Assembly (NCBI RefSeq): GCF_000146285.1
Contig: NZ_GL385912.1
Coordinates: forward strand, 909,271 to 973,270
DNA from: Mobiluncus curtisii subsp. curtisii ATCC 35241
GTDB lineage: Bacteria; Actinomycetota; Actinomycetes; Actinomycetales; Actinomycetaceae
Direction of reading: 5' to 3'
DNA length: 64,000 nt
The first letter of the stretch is position 1. Each line of letters opens with the position of its first letter. The translations under genes and the position numbers were made by a program. The notes below the pieces were generated by a model, which was given only the letters and a program-made list of their open reading frames with translations, did not search any database and was not told the origin of the DNA. Below, one piece after another: positions 23,313-33,195 of this stretch.

Positions 23313-25925
23313 TTACGCCTCCGCTGCTTTCAAGCTAACAAGCTGACCGTAAGCCGAACCCAAGGTTTCGTGAACCAGGGATCCGGGGGAGCATTCCGGC
23401 ATCCACACGACCCGATCCGGCATGTCCGTGAGCACCACCGGCAGGGTCACGGTACCTCGCGGTCCCGTAATCTTGGCAATATCGGTAATGCCGTTCTCCT
23501 GGGCGGTTGCCGCGCTCAGGCGCACCACCGGGACTCTGGCAGTTCCTGCCAAATCCGGTTCGCCATCCTGGCAGCGACCCGCATCCAGCAGTGGCTTCCA
23601 GGTAATGACCAAAGCCTGCCCCGCTTCGGGGGGAACAATGGGGGGATCCTGCCGGAAAGGCGCCCCCAAACGAATGCCTTCCCAGGAACCCAGTTCCTCG
23701 TACTCATGCCAGATAGCAGCCAGAGAGTCCAACCCCAGGTCGTATCCCGCAGCCCGACCCAGCAGGTTCATGACCTTCCAGTCCGGCAACGCGTGCGATG
23801 CCAAAGCCTGACCGAAGGGACGCAGTCGTCCCTCCCAGTTGACGAAAGTACCGCTCTTTTCGTGGGGCGGTGCCACCGGCAGCACGACATCGGCATATTG
23901 GGTGATTTCGGTCTGGCGCACTTCCAGCTGGATGACATGCTTCACGCCTTTGAGGACTTCTCGTGTCCCCTCCGGGTCCTCCAGGTCGCGCAGGTCAACC
24001 CCACCCATCACCATAGTGGTGCCGGGCAGGAACTGTTCCCAAGCCTCGGGGGTCAGCATACACCGGAAGCACAGCGGCAGATTCTCGTGCAGCGGCTCCG
24101 TCAAGCCCCACGCCGCGTCAATGTTGGCACGAGCCATCGGATCGGTCACCAGGCGACCGCGTGGCAGCAGACCGGGGAAACAGCCCGCCTCGATGGCGGC
24201 ACGCGAACCGGCGCGGCGCGGTATCCATGCCCACGCAGCGTTGGTGGCGTCAGCCAGGCGCGCGGCATACTCCAGCTCGTCAACGACCAGGCTGGCACGC
24301 TCCCCCATCAGCACCAGCGCACCGGGTTGGCTGAGGGATTCTTTCACCCAGGCAAACTCGCCTTGGCCAGCGATGATGTCTTGTAAAATCTGGAGTTGCT
24401 CCCCCGGCTGGTTTTGCACCAGGGTGGCGCCGAGTTTGCGCGCCCCATCGCTCAAGAACGGGGCCAGCGTGGCGACTTTCGTGCCGTGGTTTTGCGTGGC
24501 TTTCCGCAGCCGCAAGAACAGGGTGGCGCATTCGTCCTCCGGTTCCAAATCGACCAGGAACACAAACGGTGCTTTTTCAATATCTTGGTAGGTCACTGTT
24601 ACCGGACGCCCCGCGACCCGCAGTTTGATGAAGTTCACCTCATCCATGCGGAAGTCTCGCGCCCGCGCATCCACGATGTTCGATTTGCCCACCACGTGCG
24701 CAAACTTGCCCCAAGCGTAGTAATCTTCGAGGGTGAGATGCTCGCCGGGAAAGAACGTGACCTCGGAGTTTTGTGCAGATTCTTTAACATAGGCGGCAGC
24801 CCGCGAAAGGGCGGTGCCCCAGTCAGTTTCCTCCAACTCGCCCGCGTCGTTACGCACCATCGGGCGGGTCAAGCGGTCTGTAGAGGACTGCCAGGCGAAC
24901 GCGTAACGGTCCTTGTCAGAAATCCATTCCTCGTTGACCTCGGGATTATCCCCTGCCAGGTGACGCAACACGACCCCGCGGCGTGCGTCGACCCGGATTT
25001 CTGCCCCGCTAGCATCCTGGTCGGTAATCGAGGGGGTAGATATGAGATCGTGGGGACGCGCCCGGAACCGATAGGAGGCATTCGTGAGCGCCCCGACCGG
25101 GCAGATTTGGGTGACATTGCCGGAAAAGTACGAGGCGAAACGTCGACCGGACACGTCACGATGCGCCACGTCCGGGTGTCCCGAATGCATCGAACCGATG
25201 ATGCCAGGCTCTCCGCTGGGGCCGGTCATTGATTCACAAGGGGTGACGGTAGCGCCGTCCGGGTTCGCCTCCTCGTCATATATTCCCAACACCTGCGTGT
25301 CGAAGGAACCGATGTTTTCCCCCATAAAGAAATGGTGATCGCATGGAGAGGAACCGCCACCCCGCCCTTGTAGGTCCAAAAATACGTCCCCGGCGATTTC
25401 CTTGCCGAAACGCACGCAGCGCTGGCACAGCACGCAGCGATCCCGGTCCAGCAAAATCTCGGAGGTCAAGCGCACTGGCTTGGGCCAGACTCGCTTTTTA
25501 TCAGTGAAACGCGAAGTCGGATTGCCTTCCATGAAGGTCTGGTTTTGCAGCGGGCATTCCCCGGCTTTATCGCAAACCGGGCAGTCCAGCGGGTGATTGA
25601 CCAGCAGGAACTCCAGGATACCGTTCTGAGCCTTCGCCGCGACCTCGGAGCTGAGCTGGGTGTAAATCTCCATCCGATCCGTGCAGGTGGTCGAGCAAGC
25701 CGGCATTGGTTTGGGCATCTTGGCGACGTCTCCCTGCCGGTTGGGCATGGCGACCTCCACCAGACACGCCCGGCATGCTGCCACCGGCTTCAGCAACGGG
25801 TGGTCACAGAAGCGCGGCACGTACACTCCAGCTTGTTCACAAGCCCGAATCGCCAAGGTGCCTTGGGGCACCTCCAGGGGCTTGCCGTCAACTTTAATAT
25901 TGACCATTTGCACTTCGTCGCTCAT
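23313..25925 (-). CDS. nuoG: NADH-quinone oxidoreductase subunit G
   Basis: The large 870-residue peripheral subunit. The N-terminal [2Fe-2S] ferredoxin domain has Cys40, Cys51, Cys54 and Cys77. It is followed by HPLDCPVCDKAGECPLQ (clusters N5/N4 region) and DRDRCVLCQRCVRFGKEI. The rest is a molybdopterin-oxidoreductase-like fold without a visible cofactor-ligating Cys, as in other NuoG proteins. ATG follows the nuoF stop with no gap (TAAATG). It passes electrons from NuoF/NuoE toward NuoI. Confidence 0.97.
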   Translation of the reverse strand: MSDEVQMVNIKVDGKPLEVPQGTLAIRACEQAGVYVPRFCDHPLLKPVAACRACLVEVAMPNRQGDVAKMPKPMPACSTTCTDRMEIYTQLSSEVAAKAQNGILEFLLVNHPLDCPVCDKAGECPLQNQTFMEGNPTSRFTDKKRVWPKPVRLTSEILLDRDRCVLCQRCVRFGKEIAGDVFLDLQGRGGGSSPCDHHFFMGENIGSFDTQVLGIYDEEANPDGATVTPCESMTGPSGEPGIIGSMHSGHPDVAHRDVSGRRFASYFSGNVTQICPVGALTNASYRFRARPHDLISTPSITDQDASGAEIRVDARRGVVLRHLAGDNPEVNEEWISDKDRYAFAWQSSTDRLTRPMVRNDAGELEETDWGTALSRAAAYVKESAQNSEVTFFPGEHLTLEDYYAWGKFAHVVGKSNIVDARARDFRMDEVNFIKLRVAGRPVTVTYQDIEKAPFVFLVDLEPEDECATLFLRLRKATQNHGTKVATLAPFLSDGARKLGATLVQNQPGEQLQILQDIIAGQGEFAWVKESLSQPGALVLMGERASLVVDELEYAARLADATNAAWAWIPRRAGSRAAIEAGCFPGLLPRGRLVTDPMARANIDAAWGLTEPLHENLPLCFRCMLTPEAWEQFLPGTTMVMGGVDLRDLEDPEGTREVLKGVKHVIQLEVRQTEITQYADVVLPVAPPHEKSGTFVNWEGRLRPFGQALASHALPDWKVMNLLGRAAGYDLGLDSLAAIWHEYEELGSWEGIRLGAPFRQDPPIVPPEAGQALVITWKPLLDAGRCQDGEPDLAGTARVPVVRLSAATAQENGITDIAKITGPRGTVTLPVVLTDMPDRVVWMPECSPGSLVHETLGSAYGQLVSLKAAEA

Positions 25926-27254
25926 TTATTTACCTACCTCACCCGCTGCCTCGTGGTAATACACGCTGCGTTCGTAGGGGAACAACTCCCAAGCCGGAGT
26001 TGTGTAGCCTTTTTCAAACTCGTCACGGAAACGTTCGATGCCCGACTTCACCGGCGTGATGGCCGCGTCCCCCAGCGCGCAGAAGCAGCGCCCACCAATC
26101 TCGGAAGTAATCGACAGCAGCTTGTCCACGTCACCCACTTCACCTTTACCGGCTTCGAGACGGTGCATGATTTGCTTCATCCAATAGGTGCCTTCCCGGC
26201 ACGGGGTGCATTTGCCGCAGGATTCATGCTGATAAAAATCCACCCAACGGGTCATGACACGCACCACCGAAGTCGTTTCGTCAAACACTTGAATCGCTCG
26301 GGTCGCCAGCATCGACCCAGCGGCGGCGACTTCCTCATAAGTCAGGGGAACGTCCAGTTCAGCGGGGGTAAAGATGGGTGCCGAGGAGCCCCCGACCGCC
26401 CAGAATTTCAGGTCGTGTCCAGCTCGCACCCCGCCGCAGTATCCCAACAGTTGCCGCATCGTAATCCCGAACGGCGCCTCGAACTGACCGGGGCGGGCGA
26501 CGTGACCGGAAACCGAGAAAATCCCGTGTCCCTTGGACTTTTCTGTGCCCATCGCGGCGTACCAGTTATCCGAATACTTAAAAATACCCGCGACCTGGGA
26601 AATCGTCTCGACGTTATTGATGACGGTGGGACGGGCGTACAGCCCCTGAGCGGCCGGGAACGGCGGTTTCAACCGCGGGTGTCCGCGCCTGCCTTCCAGC
26701 GAATCCAGCAGGGCGGTTTCCTCACCACAGATGTAGGCTCCCGCCCCGGAGTGGGCAGTAATCTTGAGGTCGCCCAGCAATCCCGCCTCGGTTGCTTCCC
26801 GGATAGCAGCCAGCAGTCGGCGCAGCGGGTGGGTCACTTCTCCGCGCAGATACACGAAAGCGTGTTCGCAGCGAATCGCGCGCGAACAGATTGCCATCCC
26901 CTCGATGAGGGCGTGCGGGTTCGCCATGATTTGCGGAATATCCTTGCAGGTCCCCGGCTCGGACTCGTCAGCGTTCACCGTCAGGTAGCGCGGCAAACCG
27001 TCATCGGGAGGCAGGAACGACCACTTCAACCCCGCGGGGAAACCGGCACCACCACGCCCGCGCAACCCCGAGTTCTTGACCGCAGCCAACACCTCCGCAG
27101 GATCCATCGAGTTGGCTTTTGCCAGACCCTGGTATCCCCCACGTGCCCGGTATGCCTCCAGGGTCCAAGACCGGTCCACGCCCCACATATCCGACAAAAT
27201 CGGGGTCAGTGGCACCTCACCGCCAGGAATATCAGTCAGGTTCAATTCACTCAT
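25926..27254 (-). CDS. nuoF: NADH-quinone oxidoreductase subunit F
   Basis: The NADH-oxidising subunit with FMN and cluster N3. The 442-residue protein has the NADH/FMN motifs GLRGRGGAGFPAGLKWSF and AYICGEETALLDSLEG, and near the C-terminus the [4Fe-4S] motif ESCGKCTPCREGTYWM with the distal Cys in CFCALGD. Length matches the family. nuoE ends 2 nt upstream and nuoG starts immediately downstream. Confidence 0.97.
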   Translation of the reverse strand: MSELNLTDIPGGEVPLTPILSDMWGVDRSWTLEAYRARGGYQGLAKANSMDPAEVLAAVKNSGLRGRGGAGFPAGLKWSFLPPDDGLPRYLTVNADESEPGTCKDIPQIMANPHALIEGMAICSRAIRCEHAFVYLRGEVTHPLRRLLAAIREATEAGLLGDLKITAHSGAGAYICGEETALLDSLEGRRGHPRLKPPFPAAQGLYARPTVINNVETISQVAGIFKYSDNWYAAMGTEKSKGHGIFSVSGHVARPGQFEAPFGITMRQLLGYCGGVRAGHDLKFWAVGGSSAPIFTPAELDVPLTYEEVAAAGSMLATRAIQVFDETTSVVRVMTRWVDFYQHESCGKCTPCREGTYWMKQIMHRLEAGKGEVGDVDKLLSITSEIGGRCFCALGDAAITPVKSGIERFRDEFEKGYTTPAWELFPYERSVYYHEAAGEVGK

Positions 27255-27256
27255 GA

Positions 27257-27958
27257 CTATTCACCTTCCTTCGGTTCGGGAGCTGACCAGCCCGGGTCGC
27301 TGGGGATTCCCCAACCCTTTTCCGCGGCGATACGCTTGCCCAACAGGGTGGGAACACCTGCAGAGTCGCCCTCGTCCGCCAGTCCGTCCTCGAATCCCGC
27401 CAAGAGGTGTTCGTTTTCCTTAAAGGTCGGGACGCGATTTGGACCACGAGTCGGCTGCACCGGGTTGCCCGCCCGCAAATCGTCGACCAGTTTCACCGCC
27501 GATTGCGGGGTTTGGTTATCAAAGAATTCCCAGTTCACCATAATGACGGGGGCAAAGTCGCAGGCAGCGTTACATTCAATCGCCTCCAGGGTGACTTTCC
27601 CGTCCGCGGTCGTTTCTCCGTTGCCGATGCCCAAGTGGTCACACACGGTTTCCCAAATTTCGTCGCCCCCCATGACGGCGCACAGCGAAGTGGTGCACAC
27701 CCCCACGTTGTATTCCCCGTTGGGACGGCGCTTGTACTGGGTATAGAACGTAGCCACCGCCGAGACTTCTGCGGGACTGATACCTAACAGTTCGGAACAC
27801 AGCTCGATACCGTTGGCGGATACGAAGCCGTCCTCGGACTGGACCAGATGCAGCAACGGCAGCAGCGCCGAACGCGAGTGCCCCTCGGGATAGCGAGAAA
27901 TAATCTCTTGACCTTCGCGAACCAGGCGCGCTTTGACGTCCTCGGGATACGGTTTCAT
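27257..27958 (-). CDS. nuoE: NADH-quinone oxidoreductase subunit E
   Basis: A thioredoxin-fold [2Fe-2S] subunit that binds NuoF. It has a helical N-terminal domain and the four cluster ligands in GVCTTSLCAVMGG and IECNAACDFAPVIMVN. The core ends near residue 165. A further 65 residues, Glu/Asp-rich at first and then Pro-rich (for example NEHLLAGFEDGLADEGD), extend the C-terminus, as in some actinobacterial NuoE. The ATG overlaps the nuoD stop by 4 nt. Confidence 0.96.
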   Translation of the reverse strand: MKPYPEDVKARLVREGQEIISRYPEGHSRSALLPLLHLVQSEDGFVSANGIELCSELLGISPAEVSAVATFYTQYKRRPNGEYNVGVCTTSLCAVMGGDEIWETVCDHLGIGNGETTADGKVTLEAIECNAACDFAPVIMVNWEFFDNQTPQSAVKLVDDLRAGNPVQPTRGPNRVPTFKENEHLLAGFEDGLADEGDSAGVPTLLGKRIAAEKGWGIPSDPGWSAPEPKEGE

Positions 27959-29328
27959 CGATCCACACCTCCAAACACCGGGTCAATCGAACCGATTGAC
28001 ACCACCAAGTCAGAAATCAAGCCGCCCTCGCACATCATGGAGGCAGACTGCAGGTTTGCATAAGAGGGGTCGCGGAAGTGGGCACGGTACGGGTGGGTGC
28101 CCCCGTCGGTCACCAGGTGCACACCCTGGATGCCCTTAGCGTGCTCGACCTGGGCGTAAACTTGACCGGGCGGAATCCGGAAGCCTTCGGTCACCAGCTT
28201 AAAGTGATGTATAAGTTCCTCCATCGAGTGCCCCAGAATGTGCGACACATGCTCCGGGTCTTGGCCTTGGCCATCGGCACCGATGGTCAGCTTGGAGGGG
28301 TAGGCGAACTTCGGGTCGGCAATCATCACCGGCTCTCCCTCGCTCTGTTCTAGGCGATCCAGCACCTGATACACGATGCGCAGAGACTGATACATTTCCT
28401 CGAAACGCACCTCGGTACGGGTGTAGCAGTCGGAATGGTCGCGGGTGGGAACATCGAACGTGTACGCCTCATACCCGCAGTAGGGCTGCAGCTTGCGCAT
28501 ATCCAGCGGCAAACCGCCTGCCCGCAGGCACGGACCGGTCAGGGACAGCGCCATCATGGTGGACAGCGGCAGCCACCCCACATTCTTCATCCGACCAATA
28601 AAGATGGGGTTGGCCATAATCAAGTCCTGCATTTCGCCAATGTCGCGTTTCACCAGCGGAAGCTTTTCCCGAATCATGTCTATGGTGTCATCCAGCAGGT
28701 CGTTGGACACACCGCCGGGACGCATATAGGTGTTGTTCATCCGCAGGCCGGTGATGTGCTCGAAAATCCGCAGGATTTCTTCGCGACCCCGGAAACCGGT
28801 GGTCAGCATGGTCGTCGCGCCCAACTCGTTCGCGCCGGTACCGACAGCGACCAGGTGCGAAGCAATCCGGTTCAGTTCCATCAACAGCACCCGGATTTCG
28901 CTGGCGCGCCGCGGTACCTGATCCGTCACTCCCAGAGCTTTTTCGACTGCCAAACACCAGGCGACTTCTGAAAAGAACGGCGCTACGTAATCCATCCGGC
29001 TGCAGTAGGCGACGCCCTGATTGTAAGTGCGGTATTCCATAGATTTTTCGATACCGGTGTGCAGGTAGCCGGTGCCCAGACGGCAGTCCTTAACCGTCTC
29101 GCCTTCCAGCTCCACAATGACGCGCAGCACGCCGTGGGTGGAGGGATGCACCGGACCCAGGTTAACGGCAATCCGGTCATTGTGAGCCGACTCGAGGTCA
29201 GCCGCCATCGCCGACCATTCCCCGTCATGAACGGAGAACTCCGGCATTCCCGCCACGGAGTCGCTCGCCCCCGCGGCAGCATGAACATGCTGCGTTTTTG
29301 CCTCTGGGTTTATCGTTTCGGTACTCAA
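27955..29328 (-). CDS. nuoD: NADH-quinone oxidoreductase subunit D
   Basis: The 49-kDa-type subunit that lines the quinone site with NuoB. The 457-residue product has [21 protein letters not shown], including the conserved His of the quinone-binding loop, then [32 protein letters not shown] and the C-terminal DPVFGGVDR. The start is TTG at 29328, overlapping the nuoC stop (TTGA). This is the only TTG start I assign in the window, but the overlap and homology to the N-terminus support it. About 45 extra residues precede the conserved core. Confidence 0.96.
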   Translation of the reverse strand: MSTETINPEAKTQHVHAAAGASDSVAGMPEFSVHDGEWSAMAADLESAHNDRIAVNLGPVHPSTHGVLRVIVELEGETVKDCRLGTGYLHTGIEKSMEYRTYNQGVAYCSRMDYVAPFFSEVAWCLAVEKALGVTDQVPRRASEIRVLLMELNRIASHLVAVGTGANELGATTMLTTGFRGREEILRIFEHITGLRMNNTYMRPGGVSNDLLDDTIDMIREKLPLVKRDIGEMQDLIMANPIFIGRMKNVGWLPLSTMMALSLTGPCLRAGGLPLDMRKLQPYCGYEAYTFDVPTRDHSDCYTRTEVRFEEMYQSLRIVYQVLDRLEQSEGEPVMIADPKFAYPSKLTIGADGQGQDPEHVSHILGHSMEELIHHFKLVTEGFRIPPGQVYAQVEHAKGIQGVHLVTDGGTHPYRAHFRDPSYANLQSASMMCEGGLISDLVVSIGSIDPVFGGVDR

Positions 29329-30065
29329 CTGTAGCTCCTCCGCGTGTCAGCCGGCGGGACAGTGCCGCCCTTGAATTGCACTGGAATCCCGCCCAGCGGG
29401 TAGTCCTTACGCTGCGGGTGCCCGACCCAATCGTCGGGAAGCAGGGACCGGGTCAGAGCCGGGTGCCCGGTAAAGATGATGCCCATCATGTCGAACGCTT
29501 CTCGCTCGTGCCAGTTGTTTCCGGGGTAAATATCCACGATGGAAGGGATTTTCGGGTCATCTTCAGGAGCCGCAGTCTCGATGCGCAAGTTGTGGTTGTG
29601 GGTCACACTGATGAAGTGATACACGGCATGCAGTTCCTGCCCGGTGTCGTGCGGGTAATGCACCCCGGAGACACCCATGCACAGTTCAAAGCGCAGGTCC
29701 TGGTCATCACGCAACGCTTTTGCGACCGTCACCAGGTGTTCACGGGCGACGTGAATCGTCAGCTCGCCGTGGGAAACGACGACCCGGTCTATGGCAGTGA
29801 GAGGCTCCACCCCGGCCCCACGCAAATCCTCCTCCAGATAGTCCACGCAGTCGTCGAACCAGCCCCCGTAAGGCTTCGGGGATTGCCCCGGCATCCGCAC
29901 TTCTCGGTGCAACAGACCGTAGCCGGAAGTGTCGCCGGTGCCGTGGACCCCAAACGGGTTGTCCCGCACTCCCAGGGATTCGCCGCGAGGATTAGCGTAC
30001 TGGGGCAGCTTCGGCTCCGGGTCACCCTCCGGGGCGGATTGCAAATCTTGAGTTTCTTCGCTCAC
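29325..30065 (-). CDS. nuoC: NADH-quinone oxidoreductase subunit C
   Basis: The 30-kDa-type subunit, stabilising the NuoB-NuoD junction. The conserved core has [45 protein letters not shown] given here in part ([12 protein letters not shown]), and [21 protein letters not shown] hydrophilic Pro/Gly-rich N-terminal extension of about 75 residues precedes it. GTG at 30065 overlaps the nuoB stop (GTGA). It is separate from nuoD, unlike the fused NuoCD of enterobacteria. Confidence 0.96.
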   Translation of the reverse strand: MSEETQDLQSAPEGDPEPKLPQYANPRGESLGVRDNPFGVHGTGDTSGYGLLHREVRMPGQSPKPYGGWFDDCVDYLEEDLRGAGVEPLTAIDRVVVSHGELTIHVAREHLVTVAKALRDDQDLRFELCMGVSGVHYPHDTGQELHAVYHFISVTHNHNLRIETAAPEDDPKIPSIVDIYPGNNWHEREAFDMMGIIFTGHPALTRSLLPDDWVGHPQRKDYPLGGIPVQFKGGTVPPADTRRSYS

Positions 30066-30607
30066 GCCATCAGTCCCTTCATGTCGTTCAATGAGGCTGC
30101 CTGCAGCGCCGCCGCTTCCGCTTTGCGGATGGCTTCCTCACGATGCTTGCCCAAAGGATCTTGCTTGATATGGTCGCGTAAGCTCAGCAATGCCCCCAGC
30201 AGCATTTCCGGACGCGGCGGGCAGCCCGGCAAATAGATGTCTACCGGCACCACGTGGTCGCAGCCCTGCACGATTGCGTAGTTATTGAACACGCCACCGG
30301 ATGATGCACAAGCCCCCATCGAGATAACCCACTTCGGGTCTGCCATCTCGTCATATACGTTGCGCATGATGGTGGCCATCTTGTGCGAAACCCGACCCGA
30401 AACCAGCATGACGTCGGCGTGGCGCGGAGAGGAGCGGAACACTTCCGAACCGAAACGGGCAATGTCGAAACGTGACGCGGCAGTCGCCATCATCTCAATA
30501 GCGCAGCATGCCAGCCCCATCGTGACGGGCCAAATCGAGAGGGAGCGTGCAAAATCAGTAATTTTTTCCGGGAAGGCCGCCAAGCCGTCAGAATCTTGAT
30601 CCATCAT
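30062..30607 (-). CDS. nuoB: NADH-quinone oxidoreductase subunit B
   Basis: Carries cluster N2, the last iron-sulfur centre before quinone. It has the tandem Cys pair at 34-35 ([12 protein letters not shown]), the third Cys in GACASSGG and the fourth in [13 protein letters not shown] at 30607 (an ATGATG pair) is chosen because GGAGG lies 9 nt upstream; the longer frame would run 35 nt into nuoA. The 181-residue length fits the family. Confidence 0.97.
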   Translation of the reverse strand: MMDQDSDGLAAFPEKITDFARSLSIWPVTMGLACCAIEMMATAASRFDIARFGSEVFRSSPRHADVMLVSGRVSHKMATIMRNVYDEMADPKWVISMGACASSGGVFNNYAIVQGCDHVVPVDIYLPGCPPRPEMLLGALLSLRDHIKQDPLGKHREEAIRKAEAAALQAASLNDMKGLMA

Positions 30608-30638
30608 TTTTGGTTTCCTCCAAAATACTTGGAACGGT

Positions 30639-30998
30639 TTAATTCCAGTCAAAGCCGCGACGGGCCCACACATAGATGAAAGGCACTGCCAGCAGTTCCA
30701 CGAAAGTCATCATCACGAACAAGCCAAACTTTCCTTGCTGGAAAAAGGAAATCGCCCAGGGGTAGAGAAACACCACCTCGATGTCGAAAACGATAAACAT
30801 CATGGCGGTCAGGTAATACTTAACCGGGAAACGCGCCTGGCTTCCACGATTCGGAGTGGGGTCACAGCCACATTCATAGTTGGCATTCTTAACGCGGTTT
30901 GGCTTCGTGGGACCGAACAGGTAACCCGCCAAAACTCCTACTAATGCCACCACCCCGGCCACTAACAGCATAATCAGCAGCGCTACGTAAACATTCAT
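30639..30998 (-). CDS. nuoA: NADH-quinone oxidoreductase subunit A
   Basis: A 119-residue subunit with three membrane helices. It has the conserved loop [20 protein letters not shown] and the acidic second-helix start [15 protein letters not shown]. It is the first gene of the nuoABCDEFGHIJKLMN plus prenyl synthase operon. GGAG lies just before the ATG. I find no convincing promoter box in the 60 bases upstream. Confidence 0.97.
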   Translation of the reverse strand: MNVYVALLIMLLVAGVVALVGVLAGYLFGPTKPNRVKNANYECGCDPTPNRGSQARFPVKYYLTAMMFIVFDIEVVFLYPWAISFFQQGKFGLFVMMTFVELLAVPFIYVWARRGFDWN

Positions 30999-31007
30999 AG
31001 CTTCTCC

Positions 31008-31558
31008 ATCTTTAAACCGCCTGAGCTGCTTGCCGGCACTCTAGCCAGCAGATTTTTCCCAAGCGAGTTGCCAGTTCCACCCTACAGTTTTTCCCTTTAC
31101 TCCGGGAAGCTTTGTCTGCAAGGCGTGATTATCTCCGGGTTTGTCCTGGTTTTGCGCCCCCTGCAGCATTTAACGTGGATTCGATTTAGGAAAAAAAGAG
31201 TTTTCATATTGGGACCTGGGTCCCTCTCAGAGGGGAAGGAGCCAGGGGCACCAAAAAACGGGGAGGCAAAATAGCTCGGGTCCCTTCCAGACAGGAAAGA
31301 TGCCAGGCGACAGCCGCCGGGGGTCCAGTCGCTCTGTAGCGTGGCTTCACCGGCTCGGTAATATCACGATGCGGCGACACAGAGACACGCTCGGGTTGAA
31401 CGCCAGATTGAACCCCGGACCTCGGGAGCGCTCGGCAAACCTCGCCTCAAATTCCGGTGTTGCGACAGGCGTGCGGTTCTGCACTCTCGGGCGTAGGACT
31501 GCGTCGGGAGTCTACCCGCGTGCCCCTCCGCCGGTTTTGGGCGCTGAGCGGGGGAACC
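31008..31558. other. Intergenic region between nuoA and menF
   Basis: About 550 bases between divergent genes. It must contain the nuo promoter and carries the tandem structured motif at 31211-31310. The short open frames here have no ribosome site or recognisable product. The stretch 31320-31550 shows nothing I can name. Confidence 0.6.
31211..31310. repeat. Tandem imperfect 60-bp-period structured motif
   Basis: Two modules with consensus GGGTCCCT(C/T)(T/C)CAGA then GGAA, GA and GCCAGG begin near 31218 and 31278, exactly 60 bp apart. The first contains GGGACC-TG-GGTCCC and CCCTC-TCA-GAGGG hairpins and CCTGG pairing with CCAGG; the second keeps a TTCC-GGAA stem. The layout recalls tandem riboswitch aptamers or a duplicated regulatory hairpin. 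I cannot match it to a known riboswitch class, and the active strand is not clear. Confidence 0.55.
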
Positions 31559-31564
31559 TAGGAT
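31559..31564 (+). promoter_or_regulatory. -10 box for leaderless menF transcript
   Basis: TAGGAT followed by 6 nt and the GTG start. The same box precedes menG and lepB. Confidence 0.5.
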
Positions 31565-31570
31565 GGATGG

Positions 31571-32875
31571 GTGCTATTCGTCCACACTCGCGCCCTTGAC
31601 CGCGATTTGTCCCCGGAGCTGTTCCCTATGGACCCCGCGGCACTCCCCACGGACGGATTTTTCTTTGCGTCTCCCCCTGCACAAGGCGCCCCCCTCACGT
31701 TGGCAGCGCCGGGTTTAGGGGATATTCCCGGCCAGGACTTTGCGCCAGCCTGGCATTGGGAGGACGGCTCAGACCTGGATCGGGCAGGCGCAGCGTGGTA
31801 CCTGGTAGGACGCCACGCCCAGGTGTTTGATGCGGTGCAGCGACGCGGCACCGGCCCGGTGGCTTTCGCGTCCTTTGGTTTTAACAGCGCGGCGACCCCG
31901 GTTTTTGTCCTGCCGTCATTCCTGGTGGGCAGCGACGCCCAAGGGGCGTGGATTACCGTGGCTTATCAAGCCGAGAGTGTTGATGAGCCTAGAGCGGACC
32001 GATTGTATCGGGCCGCCCTGGCTTGGATTAAAAACTTTCCCCACCGCCAGCGCCAAGATGCCCTGCAAACGCAACCTTCCGCCGTAGTGGGAAAAACGTC
32101 TTACCAGGAAAACGTTGCCGCCGCCGTGCGCGCTATCCGCGAGGGCAAAGCGGAGAAAATCGTGATGGCTCGCCCGGCTCGCTTCGAGTTCGCCGGGGAG
32201 GCTGGCGCGGAACGGGCACGGGCAGCCGGTGGGGCTTTGGCCTCCCGCCTGCGCGAACGCTACCCGACTTGCTGGATTTTCAACGTCGGGGGGCTGGTCG
32301 GAGCCACGCCAGAGATGCTGCTGGAGGCTGCAGCGGGACGGGCACATTCGCGGGTTTTGGCAGGCACGGCGACGCCCGGCGAGGACGTGGATTTGGCTCA
32401 CTCAGCGAAGAACCTGGCGGAACACCAGGTGGCGCTGCGTTCGGTGGCCGAGCCTTTGCGTCGCGTCGACCCCGATTTAGAGGCGAGCGGGCCGTACCTG
32501 TTACAGCTGCCGAATCTGACCCATTTGGCTACGGATTTGCACCTGCGGGTGCCGGCGGGCAAGACGCTGTTACACCTGGTCGCACAGTTTCACCCCACGG
32601 CGGCGGTGTGCGGGCTGCCGCGGGAGTTTGCGCGGACGTTCATCTCTCGGTTTGAAGCGAATCGCGGGCGTTACGCCGGACCGGTGGGCTGGGTCGATGC
32701 CCAGGGCGGGGGTCAGTTGGCTTTGGCGCTGCGGTGCGCCCAGCTCGATGCGCTCGGCGTGGAGGCCTGGGTCGGGGCGGGCATCATGGCAGATTCTGAC
32801 CCGGAAACCGAATGGCAGGAAACCGGGGCGAAACTGGCGCCAATCCGGGATTGTCTGAACTTGTCGGCTGATTGA
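31571..32875 (+). CDS. menF: Isochorismate synthase
   Basis: Converts chorismate to isochorismate, the entry step of classical menaquinone synthesis. The 434-residue protein ends with the chorismate-binding fold: ENVAAAVRAIREGKAEKIVM, GGLVGATPEMLLE, SRVLAGTATPGED, FHPTAAVCGLPREFARTFIS, RFEANRGRYAGPVGWVDAQG and the C-terminal WVGAGIMADSDPETEWQETG. These fit MenF/EntC better than anthranilate synthase. No siderophore genes are near and other men genes are, so the menaquinone role is preferred. The start is GTG, probably leaderless. Confidence 0.93.
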   Translation: MLFVHTRALDRDLSPELFPMDPAALPTDGFFFASPPAQGAPLTLAAPGLGDIPGQDFAPAWHWEDGSDLDRAGAAWYLVGRHAQVFDAVQRRGTGPVAFASFGFNSAATPVFVLPSFLVGSDAQGAWITVAYQAESVDEPRADRLYRAALAWIKNFPHRQRQDALQTQPSAVVGKTSYQENVAAAVRAIREGKAEKIVMARPARFEFAGEAGAERARAAGGALASRLRERYPTCWIFNVGGLVGATPEMLLEAAAGRAHSRVLAGTATPGEDVDLAHSAKNLAEHQVALRSVAEPLRRVDPDLEASGPYLLQLPNLTHLATDLHLRVPAGKTLLHLVAQFHPTAAVCGLPREFARTFISRFEANRGRYAGPVGWVDAQGGGQLALALRCAQLDALGVEAWVGAGIMADSDPETEWQETGAKLAPIRDCLNLSAD

Positions 32876-32919
32876 CCCGCGGGGCGCGCCCCAAAATTGC
32901 AGCCCCGGCAGGGGGATTT

Positions 32920-33046
32920 GCATGAACGACCGATTTCAGACCTAAATCTGCACCACAGCGCCCTTGCGCATTTGCAAAACCGCTGGTAGACCCGTTTCTG
33001 AAGTGATTGAGTCGCGCCAAACCGAACCGAAAACGGTCATTCGTGC
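32920..33046 (+). repeat. 127-bp element with terminal inverted repeats, copy 2
   Basis: Begins GCATGAACGACCGATTTC, identical to copy 1, and ends GAAAACGGTCATTCGTGC (three mismatches to the inverse of the left end). The core AAAACCGCTGGTAGACCCG starts 56 bp from the left end, as in the other copies, and is nearly the same as in copy 3. The left flank GGGGATTT resembles the GGGGACTT of copy 3. Same orientation as copies 1 and 3. Confidence 0.8.
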
Positions 33047-33087
33047 ACGCCCGCTAGATTCCCCTGCGGGAATAAACAGTGGGATTT

Positions 33088-33121
33088 GGGCTGTAGCTGC
33101 CATTATTGGCAGCTACAGCCC
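33088..33121 (+). terminator. Perfect 15-bp hairpin downstream of menF
   Basis: GGGCTGTAGCTGCCA-TTAT-TGGCAGCTACAGCCC, followed by TATTT. It may terminate menF transcription, though it is 213 bp after the stop and beyond the 127-bp element; the T tract is weak. Confidence 0.5.
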
Positions 33122-33195
33122 TATTTCCACCTTTTATCCGCAAAAGTAACCCGGACCGGAACAGCGGGCGCGACCGAAGCAGGGGGGGCGACTCA

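Noticed and set aside
25545-27746. Open frame of 733 codons on the plus strand opposite nuoF and nuoE
   Set aside because: Antisense shadow; both minus-strand genes have full family motifs.
31211-31310. Known riboswitch (glycine, TPP, cobalamin, c-di-GMP, ydaO)
   Set aside because: Conserved core sequences of these classes are not present; only the tandem layout is reminiscent.
31068-31599. Two short open frames between nuoA and menF
   Set aside because: No ribosome site or family resemblance; the region is better read as regulatory.
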